A stretch of DNA of 64,000 nucleotides from Lepus europaeus (GCF_033115175.1 NC_084832.1:12761342-12825341); one strand, 5' to 3'. Positions 51,201 to 63,092 are shown, numbered from the stretch's first letter. Program-made: numbers and translations. Notes: a model not told the origin generated them from the sequence alone.

Positions 51201-52400
51201 GGCCTTCTGGCTGGACGTTATTTTACAAAGGGACTCGCTTCTGCAAAGCCAGACAAAAGCCCGGTGCAAACAGACTTCTTTACCGACTTCCTCCCCCCCA
51301 CCCCTACCCCCGCCCACTCGGCCCAGATCCCAAAGCCCAAAGGACCTCAGCTAGGGATCTCCAGATCCGATTTTACAAATGGGAAACTGAGACCTCAGGC
51401 AAGACTCAAAGAACAGTTTTTGTCAACATTCCCCAAGGAGCCAGAGGTTGAGACCCACGTGGAGAGCAAAGGCCCCGGGCAGGCGTGGACTTTTGCTTAA
51501 GGTCGCCAATAACGAAGTCAGAATACCCTCCACTTTCCCCCAGTGGCAAGTGTTTGATTCAAAACGAAATGGAAATTGGTTTCAGCAGTTGGAAACTCCC
51601 AACTTCTTATATGTGTACCAAACAACTCATTGCCAATTAACTGTGGCGTACATGGAACGCATGCTTTAAGAAACTGTTAACTAGCAATTCTTGATGAAGA
51701 GACAAGGCTTGGCTGGGTGCGGGTGGGGCCGCAGATTGATGTTTGCATGCAGAACCTCCACGGGGAGGGGGCCCGGTCTCCCGGTGCGGAGTTCCAGCTG
51801 CACTCATTTCTTTTGCGAGGACCTTTGCCGGTGGGGGAGACGCCACAAACCCTCTTCCCTCCCTGCGTGATTTGGCCCCTAACTGTCGGGTACAGAGGGG
51901 ATGAGCTCCCTGAAGCCTAGATCCACCTGCAATGTCTGATTCTCCATCTTGGGACGTGTCCCCTCCGACCTTTGGGGTGCGGGGAGGTCACATTTCCCAC
52001 CCAGAGTCACGCAGCGGGGGTAGTCCCAACGGGTGCTGCACAGGCTGTGTGGTGTCTGCAAGCGGCGGGGATCAGCCTGGGATCTTGGGCCCCACTGGGA
52101 CTGAGAGGCGTCTCTCTAGGGCCGGGGAACGCACAGGCGAAGAGGTCGGGGAGACACTCTTCCATTTCCCTAGCAGGTCGCCCGCAAAAGCTAAGCCCGG
52201 AGCTCCCAAGCCCAGCCTCCCTCCTGACTGATGGTTGTACCTCTTTCTCCACTCTGTTCACTCTACTTTTTTGGGGGTGGGGGGGGGGACAGGCCCCAGG
52301 CCAGAGGAAGGTATACAGAAAGATGGCCTTTTGGCCCGGAAAGCACGCGCGCGCGCGCACACACACGCACAACTGAGCTCCCCAGCCCCGCCCCAGCCTG
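51201..52400. other. Unique non-coding sequence
   Basis: I see no gene, repeat insertion or RNA here. A (CG)n(CA)n run is at about 52347-52370. Confidence 0.4.
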
Positions 52401-53940
52401 CACTGGGCACACGCTCGGGCTCCAGGCACCTTGCCAGGAGCGCGCGAGCACCCTGCGTGGCACAGTGACTGAAGTTCCTGCACGAAGTGGCGGGGGAGGG
52501 GTGGGCGGCCGTGCACGCCGCCGACTGCTGGCCGTGCGCACAAGTTCGGCGCTCAACTTCCCGCTCTTAACGAGACCCAGGATCCCTCCGAGAGGCCCTC
52601 GGGAGCCGGCGGCGGGGCTGGGAGCGGAGCGGGTAAGCTGGCCAGCGCGGGGCGCGGGCGGCGGGGCACCAGGGCGCGCCTGGAGGAGGGCTCGAGGGTG
52701 CCCGCGGCCGGCCGGGCGCTCCGAGAAGTCAGCGCGAGCAGCTGTGACTTCACCTATTAGCCCCGATGTCTTTCCGAGGAGCCTGGCGGAGTTAAACAGC
52801 CCACAATGGGCGCTCTGGGGCGCCTCCGGGCTGACCTCCACCCGGGTTTAATAGTTTCATAGGAACTTCATTAAATCAATTACTTAGTGAGCACATCATC
52901 ATTTATTTGTAATTAGCAGCGAGGAGCGCGCTCCCTCCTCCCCACCCCCAGCCCGCGGCCCGCGGCCCAGCGGGGTTGGCGAGTTGTGCAAGCACTTTTG
53001 TTTGCTCGAGTGTTGACTCCCGGCATTATTCGGCCCGGGTAATCTTTACGTCTTAATCTAGCGTTCAGGGGGCGAAGGGAAAACAAACAGGGCGCAGGCC
53101 GAGGGCCAGCCCTGCAGCCGCCCGCGGGACCCGGAGTGCGCGAGGCGCAAATCCGCGGCCGGCGCTCCTCCCCGGCGCAATGGGCGAGGACGCAACTGGG
53201 ACAGTTGGGGCCAGGGGGTTAAGAGGCAAACCAGGGAGACCCAGAAAGGGGCGCAGAAAGAGGCGAAGAAGGAGCGTCCGGCCTGCAAAGCGAGCACAAA
53301 AAGCAGAACCACCTCCAGGCTGGCGCACGTGTGCGGGCGGCGTCGGGGGGGGGGGGGTGCACGTGTGTGTGTGTGTGTGTGTACGTGCGTGCGTGCGCAG
53401 GATGCGCGTGAAATCACATGCATTGCAGCTGCTGGGGAGCTGGGAGGAGGGAGGGAGGCGGCTGGCCCGGCTTGTGCGGAGGCAGCTGGCTGGGTGTCGC
53501 GCCTTCGAAAGTGCTCTTACGTGGGGGCTGCAGCCCCGGGGCGCAGCTCCGCGGCAGTTTACAAATTTTGAGGAGTGGGGGCAGTTGCTGAAAGCCGGGC
53601 CAGGCGTGCGCGCGCGGAGCGCCGCGAGGAGTCGCGATGCCTTGCGAGTGCAGTCATCTCTCCCCACACGCCGCAGCGCCCGCCAGAAATGGTGCGGAGC
53701 CCGGGAGCCTCGGCTCATGGAGCCAGGAGTGGGGGCGACTCGCCCCGGAGTCCTTGCCTCGGCCCCGACTTCCGCTCCAAGTTGGAGAAGTCGCTGCGGT
53801 GCAGACTGCAGGCAGCCGAGGGAGCGCGGGTGATCCTAGAGGGAACTGCTGCGGGTCGGAAGAAGCCGGGGGATGTGTGCGCCAGGAGTGCGCGCAGGGT
53901 TCCGGGGGGGACGGTCCTGGCGTTTGTGTTTTAAGTGGAC
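52400..53940. other. CpG islands with an AT-rich block between
   Basis: CpG-dense from about 52400 to 52800 and again from about 52920 to 53940. They flank the AT-rich block at 52840-52925. A G run and a (GT)n microsatellite lie at about 53345-53395. No coding exon was recognised. Confidence 0.45.
52840..52925. promoter_or_regulatory. Candidate conserved enhancer core
   Basis: An AT-rich island inside CpG-rich DNA, holding TTAAATCAATTA (52871-52882) and TAATTAGC (52910-52917). This is typical of homeodomain-bound enhancer cores. Function is inferred. Confidence 0.33.
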
Positions 53941-56327
53941 TGCGAGTCCGTGCGAGTTTTTGCGAGCAGGGTCTTAAGCTTCCCCCCTGATCTTCAGAGC
54001 CCGGCCTGGCCTGTGTTGGGTATTTGCGTGGAGGCAGCGCCTGTGCCAGGCCGTGGTAGCCTGGTGGGTGATCTGCCTAGCCGAGGCTTAGGTGCGGACC
54101 CGGTGTTGGTGCTCAGTGGGCCCAAGAAGAACCCGATGAGTGGGTCACCAGACAGCAGCTACCCTGAAGTGGAGATGGGGTTCCCAGGCCTGTCCATCCT
54201 GTGGCCTGTGTCTCAGTGGCCACTTGTGGGAGGTGGTGGTGCTTTTGGGAGGGGCAGCTTGGCTTCCAGAGGTCCTGACCTAGGCTCCCCAGGGAGGTGT
54301 CCAAATCCTCCAGGGTCCTCCGGCCTGCAGCCCTGTGAGCTTCCTGCTTGCCCCTGCCCTACACTCACTCTGTTCTTTTCATCCTCCTGGTTTTTTAAAT
54401 TTTATTAATTATTATTATTATTTTGCACAATCTGGTCACCTGGGCCTTGATCTCAGGTATCCTTTGCCTGCTGGACACAGGATGAGGAAAGAGGCAGGGG
54501 GCAAAAGGGATCTTGTTTCAAAGCCTGCTTTGCCCCAGCCCCCTGGAGTTGCAGAGATCCCACTGGGATGGCTGCTGCTGGTACTCACCCACCCTAGTGG
54601 CCTCAGAACTTGGGTCAGCAGGGAAAAACCGGAAATGGATCCAGACAAGCACCATCATCAACCAGCCAGGGGGCTGGCAGTCCTGGAGAAGCGCCTTTTT
54701 GAACCTGGAAAAGCACTGTAACTTTGCACCCTCTCTCCGCCGTCCCCCCAGAGTGAGTTCTTGGGGCTGTAGTCAGGTGATCAGGCTTCCAGAAGTAGCA
54801 GAAGAAGGGAATGTGTGTGCAGAAAGCAAAGTAGGACTTTCTTCAAAATATCGGGACCTAAACACGAAAGGCAAACATTCTTTAGAGTCTGTTAGCTTAT
54901 GTTTCTGCTCCAGGGTACAGAATGTGTGTGCATGTTAAAGGTATATTTGATCAGACAAGTCTACACACACACAAACACACACACAGAGATGTTAGCCCAC
55001 CTAAATCCAGTCTTGCAAATGATCAAGGCCTCCACATCCTGGACCGAACAAAATTTAGGACCTTCTTGAAGAAAGTATGTCTGAGCAAGACTCCATTTAA
55101 AATGAAACTAAAGAGTAATTCACCCCTGATGTCTCTCTCCACCCCCCACTCCTCCTCCTCCCTCCTACATTGTTTAATAAAACGGGGATCATTTGGAGAA
55201 AGGCAGGCGAGTCCGAGAACCATTTTATGAGCTGGCAGGGAATTTGGTACATGTTTGATTTAGAAAATCTGGATACTGACTGACTACAAAATTTTCTTAC
55301 TGATCCTCGGACGGTATATCTCTCTCGCCTGGATCTAGATCCTGACCCCACCCCACCCCCACCCCCTTTAATCCATCATCTGGCTCTGTTCATTAACCAG
55401 ACTCTGTTCTGATTCTGCCTGTTTTGGGCAGCTCTGCCCACATCACTGGGAGCCCTGTGCTCTGTTCCCCAGGCCCTGGCCGGAGCCTCCAGCCTTCATC
55501 CCTAGGGGAGTGCTGGAGCTCGCTTCTCTCATCACCAGCTGTAGGATTCCTCCTCCTGACCCGGCTGGGAGAGGGCATGGAACATTCTGGATTCAAGGCT
55601 GGTTATAGCCTGTGCCGAGGGACCCCAGACTTCTCAGTGGCCTGGTTTCGGACAATGACGTGGAAGAAAGATTCGAGGGCAGGGTCTATGGGAATCTGTG
55701 TCTCCTTTTAAGGGTGAGGGCAAAGGTTTGACTGTGGAGGCCATTTCTTAAACTGACCCCAAAATGCAAGCACTAAAAACCAGTGACCTAGGATGAGTGT
55801 CTTGCTCTGCTGATGGAGACTTCTGGGAGGGCACTGACCTCTGCTGAGCCTGTCCCCTATGCTTTCAGATCCAACGGGAGCAGGGCTCCATGCTCCACTC
55901 CCATGGATGGATCCAGGCCAGCACTTGCTAGGAGAGAGAATCCAGGGCAGACTCTGCAGTTTCTAGCCTGGCCCCCTCTTAAATCCTTTATCCCCATAAA
56001 GCAGAGGGCTGGGTTCAGTTTCCTTGGCTGCAGTTGGAATGATGCCTGTTAGGAAGCAGAGAAAAAACATCGTGAAAAATTTCTTGGTTCCTCATGTCCC
56101 CTTCTGAGATGGGAATGGGGCTGTAGTGGGAAGGTGTGCCTGGGTCCCCTGGGTGTCTGGGGTACGGCAGATAGGAGACCTGTGTGTCCTGGGCTGGGCC
56201 AGCCAGCAGCCTCACTTGTTGCGGGGCCCCGGTGTCGGGGAGCCCTGCTGGAGAGAGAAGAGGGAGTTGTGGCAAAGCCTGATGCTCAGTTCCACAGTGA
56301 GAACTTGCGGTGAGGGTTGGGCTCTTG
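53941..56327. other. Unique non-coding sequence
   Basis: No gene, SINE or LINE was recognised across about 2.4 kb. Short CA-rich stretches occur near 54961-54985 and 55350-55368. Confidence 0.4.
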
Positions 56328-56519
56328 GCCCAGTGGCCAGACACCCACATTGCACATCAGAGCGTCTGGGTCCCTTCCTGGCTCTGCTCCCGAGGCCAGC
56401 TCCTTGCTCATGCACACACCCAAGGAGGCAGCAGTGATGGGTGTTTGCCATCAACATGGAAGACATGGATTCCGGATTCAGCTCCCAAATCTGCCTCGCA
56501 AATAAAATACATTTTCAAA
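56328..56519 (+). mobile_element. C-repeat SINE, old and truncated
   Basis: Diverged body (CCAGCTCCTTGCTCATG, GGAGGCAGCAGTGATGG) ends in CTCGCAAATAAAATAC. It is the first repeat after the repeat-free core. Confidence 0.6.
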
Positions 56520-56561
56520 ATTTTGGCAAAAAATATAAATCTTACTACCTTAACCATGTTT

Positions 56562-56877
56562 TAAAGATTTATTTGAGTTATTTGAAAGGCAGAGTGACAG
56601 AGAGAAAGGGAGAGACAGAGATCTTCTATCCATTGATTTCACTCCCTAAATGGCTGCAATGCCTAGGCCTGGGCCAGTCCGAAGCTAGCAGCCTGGAACT
56701 CCACCTGGGTCTCCTACGTGGATGGCAGGGGCCCAGGCACTTGGGCCACCTTCTGCTGCTTTTCCCAGACCATTAGCAGGGCTCTGGATTGGAAGCAGGC
56801 TGCTGCGACTGGAGCCAGCATTTTATGTGATGCCCATGTCACAGGTAGCGGTTTAACCCACTGAGCCATGTCAGCCC
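56562..56877 (-). mobile_element. C-repeat SINE with 17 bp duplication
   Basis: CTACCTTAACCATGTTT (56545-56561) is repeated, with two mismatches, at 56878-56894. Confidence 0.88.
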
Positions 56878-56908
56878 CTACCTTCACCATTTTTAAGAGT
56901 GCAGTTCA

Positions 56909-57218
56909 AACCGGCGCTGCGGCTCACTAGGCTAATCCTCCGCCTTGCGGTGCTGGCACACCAGGTTCTAGTCCTGGTCGGGGCGCCGGATTCTGTCCCG
57001 GTTGCCCCTCTTCCAGGCCAGCTCTCTGCTGTGGCCAGGGAATGCAGTGGAGGATGGCCCATGTGCTTGGGCCCTGCACCCCATGGGAGACCAGGAGAAG
57101 CACCTGGCATCCTGCCATCAGATGGGTGAACCAACGGCAAAGGAAGACCTTTCTCTCTCTCTCTCTCTCTGTCCACTCTGCCTGTCAAAAAATAAAAAAA
57201 AAAAAATTAAAAAAAAAA
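56909..57218 (+). mobile_element. C-repeat SINE (young type) with 9 bp duplication
   Basis: TGCAGTTCA at 56900-56908 and 57219-57227 flanks it. The head ACCGGCGCTGCGGCTCAC and CTCTGCCTGTC plus A-rich tail are near-consensus. Confidence 0.92.
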
Positions 57219-57839
57219 TGCAGTTCAGTGGTGTGAAATACATTCACGTTCTGGGCAAGTGTCACAACCAGCCTCTCCAGAACTTTTCTGTCTTCTGAAA
57301 GCGAATCTCTGTATCCGTTAGTTGCCAGTTAACTGTGGTTCCCCACGCCCTGGCAACCACCCTTCTATAGACTCTGTCTCTGCAGGTGACTTCTGGGGAC
57401 CCAATAAGTGGAATCGTTCTGTCTCCTCCTTATGTGTCTGTCTTATTCCTCAGCATAATGTCGTCAAGGTGCATCCGTGTGTGTCACCTGCGGCTTATGG
57501 CCTTTCAGCACGGTTGAATACTGTTCTGTTGTGTGGATGTTTTGTTGATCCCTTCTGTCAACAGGCACTGCGTTGTTTCTGTCTTTGGCTGCTGTGTCCA
57601 TGGTGTGCTCACCTGCTCTTTGACGTACATGGGTACCTATGTAATATATTTTTACGAACTGATGTAAAACACTTTAAAGGGGGGGACTCCAGCCAAGAAT
57701 TTAGAATATCAGATTTCTCCCTTGGAACTGGCTTTCCGCAGCTGGAATGCAAGGGAGAGCCAAACTCTTGACTGCAAGTTCCACGGCTTTCCCATCTGTG
57801 TGTGTGCGCACGTGTGCGCATGTGTGTCCAGCTCCGCCC

Positions 57840-58110
57840 AGGGCTCCTGCTTTAGAGGAACTATTAACACATTAATATTATCAATCACAGGCAGTGCCTG
57901 AACCATGAGGGATTTATGAAAACCTCTGAAGCAAGTTGTTTCAAAGCGCTGATTTGTTTTATAGTCAGTGTTACATTTTATGACGGGCTCTTTTGCCAGC
58001 AAAATGAATGCATACACATCACGCACAGCTCCGATGGGAGCCGCCGCCCGGTGCTGCCCTGCAAATTTGTGTCCCAGCTCCATCGGGAAGCTTCTGCTGT
58101 TTGCGGACAA
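57840..58110. promoter_or_regulatory. Candidate conserved enhancer
   Basis: Unique sequence in an otherwise repeat-rich flank. Motifs include ATTAATATTATCAATCAC (57871-57888), Hox-like TTTATGAC (57977-57984) and ATGCAT (58008-58013). Function is inferred. Confidence 0.38.
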
Positions 58111-58569
58111 CTCCTGACCCCTGGCTAGGGAAGGGAGCACACACGCCCCCACCCACCCCCGCCTTTACATTTTGAGCTTTGGAAAAACTACAGCTCTTTC
58201 TGTCGTTCCGCCTCAAACCGGATCAGGGTCAGAAAGCCAGGGGCTGAAGCAGGTGACGGACAAGCCTCTCCCAGGCCACCTCGGTGTTTGCTGATTTCCC
58301 TGTCCCTGGGGTTTTCTGGAGTTTCATGAGGATAGATGGTCTGAGTGGGGATAAAGTTGTCTCAACCCTTCTTGGACAGGTGGTGCCCAAGGAGAGGGCA
58401 TGGGCGCAACCAAGTATCCCCTCCCATGCCAACATCTCCCCTCCCCCACTCCCAGCATCCGCTGCCAAAGAAGAGTCCAGGGAGAGGCTGCGGGGGCAGG
58501 TGGAGGGGACGCGGCACCCCCACACTTGCCTTGCCAGGGTGGGAGATACGGCCCAGAAGGTTCTTTTCT

Positions 58570-58765
58570 GTGTTCCCAGGGAGCGGGGTTTGTAATATTT
58601 TACAGCAGCTGTTTAACATTTCCCTGCCTAGTTATTAAACACGAAAGGGAGTCCATTAAAACGGCGAAGTAAAATGAAATAAAAGGCGTCTTTTCTTTCT
58701 GCAAAGAGACAACACCTAATTAAGGAATATTTGGATCCCACAAGAGTGCAGACTCTCACGGGTGA
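58570..58765. promoter_or_regulatory. Candidate conserved enhancer
   Basis: Unique AT-rich block with the E-box CAGCTG (58606-58611) and CCTAATTAAGG (58715-58725), a homeodomain-type site. It is separated from the block at 57840-58110 by GC-rich sequence. Function is inferred. Confidence 0.33.
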
Positions 58766-59059
58766 CATAAAACTTCTTTAAAATCAGGAGCAAAACTTGG
58801 AACACTGGGGCCAGGCCCAAGAGGCAGCTTTAAGACAAAAAGCTGCCTCCCCTTTAGAGGCTGGGCTGGGCTGTTCCTCCCCCCTTTTCCCTCTGCTCCA
58901 GTCCTGGGGGAGCGGGACTCAAAAGGCTCCTTTGAGTTAAGCTGTCTGGGCAGGACCAGCCAAGCAGCCGGCCAGCCTCTGCCTCCTGCCAAGAGCCGGG
59001 TTCGCCCCAACAGGGCTTCTGACTCCCTCTGAGTCACCTCTGGGCACTTTGTTATTTTT

Positions 59060-59114
59060 TTTTTTAATGTTTGTTTATTTGATTTTTAGACACTTATTTA
59101 TTTTCCTCTACTTG

Positions 59115-59165
<51 letters not shown>

Positions 59166-59757
59166 TCTTCTTTCTACTGGTTCGTTCCCCAAATGCCTGC
59201 AGTGTCTGGATTGGGCCAGGCTGAAGCCAGGAACTCTAGCTGGTGTCCCATGTAGGTGGCAGGGACCCAAGTAGTACAGCCCTCCTCTGCCTCCCAGGGT
59301 GCACATTTTTTTTTTTAAAGATTTATTTATTTATTTGAAAGAGTTACACAGAGAGGAGAGGCAGAGAGTGAGAGGTCTTCCATCCGATGGTTCACTCTCC
59401 AATTGGCTGCAACGGCTGGAGCTGCGCTAATCCGAAGCCAGGAGCCAGGACTTCCTCCGGGTCTCCCATGGGGGTGCAGGGGCCCAAGAACTTGGGCCAT
59501 CTTCTACTGCTTTCCCAGGCCATAGCAGAGAGCTGGATTGGAAGTGGAGTAGCTGGGTCTTGAACCAGCGCCCATATGGGAATGCCAGCATTGCAGGCGG
59601 TGGCTTTACCCACTGCGCCACAGCACCGGCTCTCAGGGTGCACATTAGCAAAGCTGGATTGGCAGTGTGGCGTGTCCTGACTGGATCCCAGGCCTGGATA
59701 AGGGATGCAGGGTCCCAAATGGGGACCTAACCTTTCTGTACCACAGTGCCCACCACC
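59060..59757 (-). mobile_element. Older C-repeat SINE split by a younger one
   Basis: The outer copy is 59060-59307 and 59647-59757, with a (GA)n run at 59120-59162. The inner insertion duplicated CAGGGTGCACATT. Confidence 0.8.
59308..59633 (-). mobile_element. Inner C-repeat SINE with perfect 13 bp duplication
   Basis: CAGGGTGCACATT at 59295-59307 and 59634-59646 flanks a full-length copy ending in head complement GCCACAGCACCGGC. Confidence 0.93.
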
Positions 59758-59842
59758 CTCCCTCCGAGGGGCATTTGTGAAGTCACCCTCCTGCCGTATC
59801 TTCCATCCCTTAACCTCACACAGCCTAGAGGATGGGAACTGC

Positions 59843-60173
59843 TGGGGGCAGGTGCTGTGGTGTGGAAGGCTAAGCCTCCGCCTGCATGCTGGCATCCCAT
59901 CTGGGTGCCGGTTCTAGTCCCGGCTTCTCCACTTCTGATCCAGCTCCCTGCTAATGTGCCTGGGAAAGCAGTGGCAGATGCCCCAAGTCCTTGGGCCCCA
60001 GGACCCACTTGGGAGACCCAGAGGAAGCTTCTGGCTTTGGCCTAGCCCAGCCCCAGCCGTTACAGCCATTTGGGGAGCAAACCAGGAGATGGGAGATCGA
60101 TCCCTCCCTCCCTCCCTCTCCGTCTCTCTCTCTCTCTCTCTCTGGCTATTAAATAAATAAATAAATCTTGAAA
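59843..60173 (+). mobile_element. C-repeat SINE
   Basis: GGGGGCAGGTGCTGTGG, B-box-like GGTTCTAGTCCCGG and an AAATAAATAAATAAATC tail. Confidence 0.9.
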
Positions 60174-60550
60174 AAGAGAATGGGACCTTCTTTCTCTTTC
60201 TCCTTGGCTGTGGTACCAGAAGCTCTGGATTTCTTCGATTTGATTCCATCTTGAGCCCTGGGTGTGGTTTTCACATTGGAAGCCACCTGGGGTCTTTGTT
60301 CTCAGCCACTGTTGGACTAAGAACTCCACCCAGGGGCATCTGCAGGAGCAAAACTTAGTAGGTGTATGGGGCACAGGGCTGTCTGCACCCCGGCAGTGAA
60401 CCTGCCGCCCAGCCAGCTCTGCAGGGGCCAGGCTGCCTTGGGAATAGAGCCTGTAGCCCAGACTTCTTCCTGTAATAGCTGCTCATTTCATCTGGTACTC
60501 CAGTAATTTTTTTTTTTTAAAGGAAAGTATTATTCTTGCTATCTACTCTT
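60174..60550. other. Unassigned sequence between SINEs
   Basis: No gene or repeat recognised. Confidence 0.35.
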
Positions 60551-60897
60551 TTTTTTTTTTTTTTTTTTGACAGGCAGAGTGGACAGTGAGAGAGAGAGAG
60601 ACAGAGAGAAAGGTCTTCCTTTGCCATTGGTTCACCCTCCAATGGCTGCCGCGGCCAGCGCGCTGTGACCGGCACACCGCGCTGATCCGAAAGCAGGAGC
60701 CAGGTGCTTCTCTTGGTCTCCCATGGGGTGCAGGGCCCAACCACTTGGGCCATCCTCCACTGCACTCCCTGGCCACAGCAGAGAGCTGACCTGGAAGAGG
60801 GACAACCGGGACAGGATCCGGTGCCCTGACCAGGGCTAGAACCCGGTGTGCCGGCGCCACTAGGCAGAGGATTAGCCTGTTGAGCCACGGTGCCGGC
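60551..60897 (-). mobile_element. C-repeat SINE (young type) with perfect 14 bp duplication
   Basis: TGCTATCTACTCTT at 60537-60550 and 60898-60911. The body is near consensus, with long poly-T. Confidence 0.95.
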
Positions 60898-60937
60898 TGC
60901 TATCTACTCTTACAATAGGTCAGAAAAAAAGTTTAGA

Positions 60938-61235
60938 GGGGCTAGTGTCATGGCTCAGAGGGTTAAGCCACCATCAGCAATGCCAGCATCCGGTATGAAT
61001 GCTGATTTGACTCCTGACTGCTCCACTCCTGATGCAACTCCCTGCACCTAGAAAAGCATCGGAAGATGGCCCAAAGGCTTGGGCCCCTGCACCCACACGG
61101 GAGATATGGATGGAGCTACTGGTTTCAGCCTGGCCATTGCAGCCGTTTAAGGGAGTGAACCAGCAGATGGAAGATATTTCTCTCTCTCCACACACTTCCC
61201 TCCCTGCCCCGCCCCCAGCCACATAACTCTACTTT
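60938..61235 (+). mobile_element. C-repeat SINE
   Basis: AGAGGGGCTAGTGTCATGGC through to CATAACTCTACTTTTCA; the tail is lost. Confidence 0.82.
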
Positions 61236-61242
61236 TCACACA

Positions 61243-61547
61243 AAATTTTAAATTTATTGTTATTTCTTTGAAAGGCAACATGGCAGGGAGCGGGGAGGTG
61301 GATCTTCCATCTACTAGTTTGCTTCTCAAAGGCCATCAACAGCCAGGAACGGGCTAGGCCAAAGCCAGAAGTCTGGAACTCAACCCAGGTCTCCCACGTG
61401 AGATGGCAGGGACTCAAGTACTTGCATCATTGCTGCTGCCTCCCAGAGTGTGCATTGGCAGGAGGCTGGAGCTGTAAGCCAAGCTGGACTCGAGCCCAGG
61501 CCCCAGTCCAGGGATGGGCTGCTTAACCTCTGAGCCAACGCAGGAAT
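61243..61547 (-). mobile_element. C-repeat SINE, old
   Basis: TTTATTGTTATTTCTTTGAAAGG through CTCTGAGCCAACGCAGG. Confidence 0.75.
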
Positions 61548-61796
61548 TCCTAGTAACAGCTCGCCCCACCCAGACTTGCGGTTCTGGACTTTTTGTGCGT
61601 AGCCTTGGAAGTCTTAGAGCATTGTCTCCAACATCACAACAGAGGCTGGAGTTGGGCATTTCCCATTTCCAGATCCCTGCTCATAAGGCTTTTAAACAGG
61701 GAGGGGAAATCATTTTTTTCCTTTCAAGAGATAAAGAGAAGCTCTTTTGTTGGCATTTCCTTTGGGTGATGGATCTTGTGTGTGGCTTTGCTCTTT
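61548..61796. other. Unassigned sequence between SINEs
   Basis: Nothing recognised. Confidence 0.3.
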
Positions 61797-62046
61797 AAAA
61801 ATAAATCTTTGTTCAAGAGACAGCTTGTTCACTCCCCATGTTCCTGGGGGAGAGAGGCCGGGGCTGGAGTGGGCAGAAGCTGGGAGCCAAGAACTCAGCT
61901 GGGTCTACACATGGTTGACGGGGACCCAATACTTAGCCATTGCCACTGCCCCTCGGAGTGCCTGTTAGGAGCACACTGGAGTTGAGCTGGAGATCAAAGC
62001 CAGGATGGGGGTCATGGGCATCTTGACCTTGAGGCCACATGTCTGT
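61797..62046 (-). mobile_element. C-repeat SINE, old and diverged
   Basis: AAAATAAATCTTTGTTCAAGAG, CACTCCCCATGTTCC and a degraded head near CCTTGAGGCCACATGTC. Confidence 0.55.
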
Positions 62047-62093
62047 CTCTGGTTTTGCCCTTTTTTTTTTTTTTTTAAGATTTATTTGTTGGG

Positions 62094-62382
62094 AGCCAGT
62101 GCTGTGGCACAGTGGGTCAAGCCTCTGCCTGCAGCACTGCTGTCCTGTATTGGCCCTGGTTCAAGTCCCAGCTGCTCTACTTCCAGACTAGCTCCCTGCT
62201 AATGTACCTGGGAAAGCAGTGGAAGATGGCCCAAGGGCTTGGGCTCCTACACCCACATGGGAGATCTGGAAGAAGCTCCTGATTTTGGATCAGTCCAACT
62301 CTGGCCATTGTGGACATTTGGGGAGTGAACCAGTGGATAGAAGACCTCTCTCTGCCTCTCAAATAAATAAAACTTTAAAAAA
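62094..62382 (+). mobile_element. C-repeat SINE with 17 bp duplication
   Basis: AAGATTTATTTGTTGGG (62077-62093) is repeated with one mismatch at 62383-62399. Confidence 0.9.
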
Positions 62383-62399
62383 AAGATTTATCTGTTGGG

Positions 62400-62692
62400 G
62401 GTGGCATTGAGGCACAGTGAATTAGCAGAGTTAATGGCCACCTACGATGTCAGTATCCCATATGGGCACAGGTTAGAGTCCTGGCTGCTCCACTTCTGAT
62501 CCAGCTCCCTACTAATGGCCTGAGAAGGCAGTGGAAGCTGGCCCAAGTGCTTGGGTCCCAGCCACCCTTGTGAGAGACCCAGAGGAAGCTGTTGGCTCCT
62601 GGCTTCAGCCTGGTCCAGACCCGGCTCTTGTGGCTACTTGGGGAATGAACCAGCAGATGGAAGATATTTATCTTAAAAAAAAAAAAAAAAAG
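62400..62692 (+). mobile_element. C-repeat SINE
   Basis: GGTGGCATTGAGGCACAG through GAACCAGCAGATGGAAG and a poly-A tail. Confidence 0.82.
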
Positions 62693-63001
62693 CTTTACTT
62701 ATTTATTTGAGAGTTAAAGAAAGAAGAGACACAGAGAGAGGTCTTCCATCTGCTGGTTCACTCCCCAGATGACTGCAACAGCTGGGGCTGGGCCACCCAA
62801 ATGGAGGAGCCTGGAACTCCAGCTGGGTCTCCCAGGTGGGTGGTAGGGGCCCAAGCACTTGGGCCATGTTCCTCTGCTTTTCCATGCACATTAGCAGGGA
62901 GCTGGATTGGAAGTGGACCAGCCGGGACTCGAACCTGCGCCCATGTGGGATGCCAGCTCTTCTGGTTCCCATTTAACTCTCTATGCCACAAATGCTGGCT
63001 C
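62693..63001 (-). mobile_element. C-repeat SINE, tail to tail with the previous copy
   Basis: TTACTTATTTATTTGAGAG through to head complement GCCACAAATGCTGGCTCC. Confidence 0.85.
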
Positions 63002-63016
63002 CTGACTTTGCTTTTG

Positions 63017-63092
63017 AAGATCCTTCTCTCTGTGTTTGTCTCTCCCTGTTGCTCTGCCTTTTGAATAAACAAATAGTTTAAAAAAAAAAAAA
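63017..63092 (+). mobile_element. C-repeat SINE tail fragment
   Basis: CTTCTCTCTGTGTTTGTCTC, CTCTGCCTTTTGAATAAAC and poly-A only. Confidence 0.65.

Larger units (their letters stand above)
56520..57640. mobile_element. Old LINE fragment, probably L1, carrying two SINEs
   Basis: The host pieces 56520-56561, 56878-56908 and 57219-57640 resemble a widespread mammalian L1 segment (CACCATTTTTAAGAGTGCAG, TACATTCACGTTCTGGG, CCTGGCAACCACCCTTCTA, AGCATAATGTCGTCAAGG). Assigned from memory, without alignment. Confidence 0.42.
57641..59059. other. Unique non-coding sequence
   Basis: Apart from the two candidate enhancers listed at 57840 and 58570, no gene or repeat was recognised. Confidence 0.4.
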
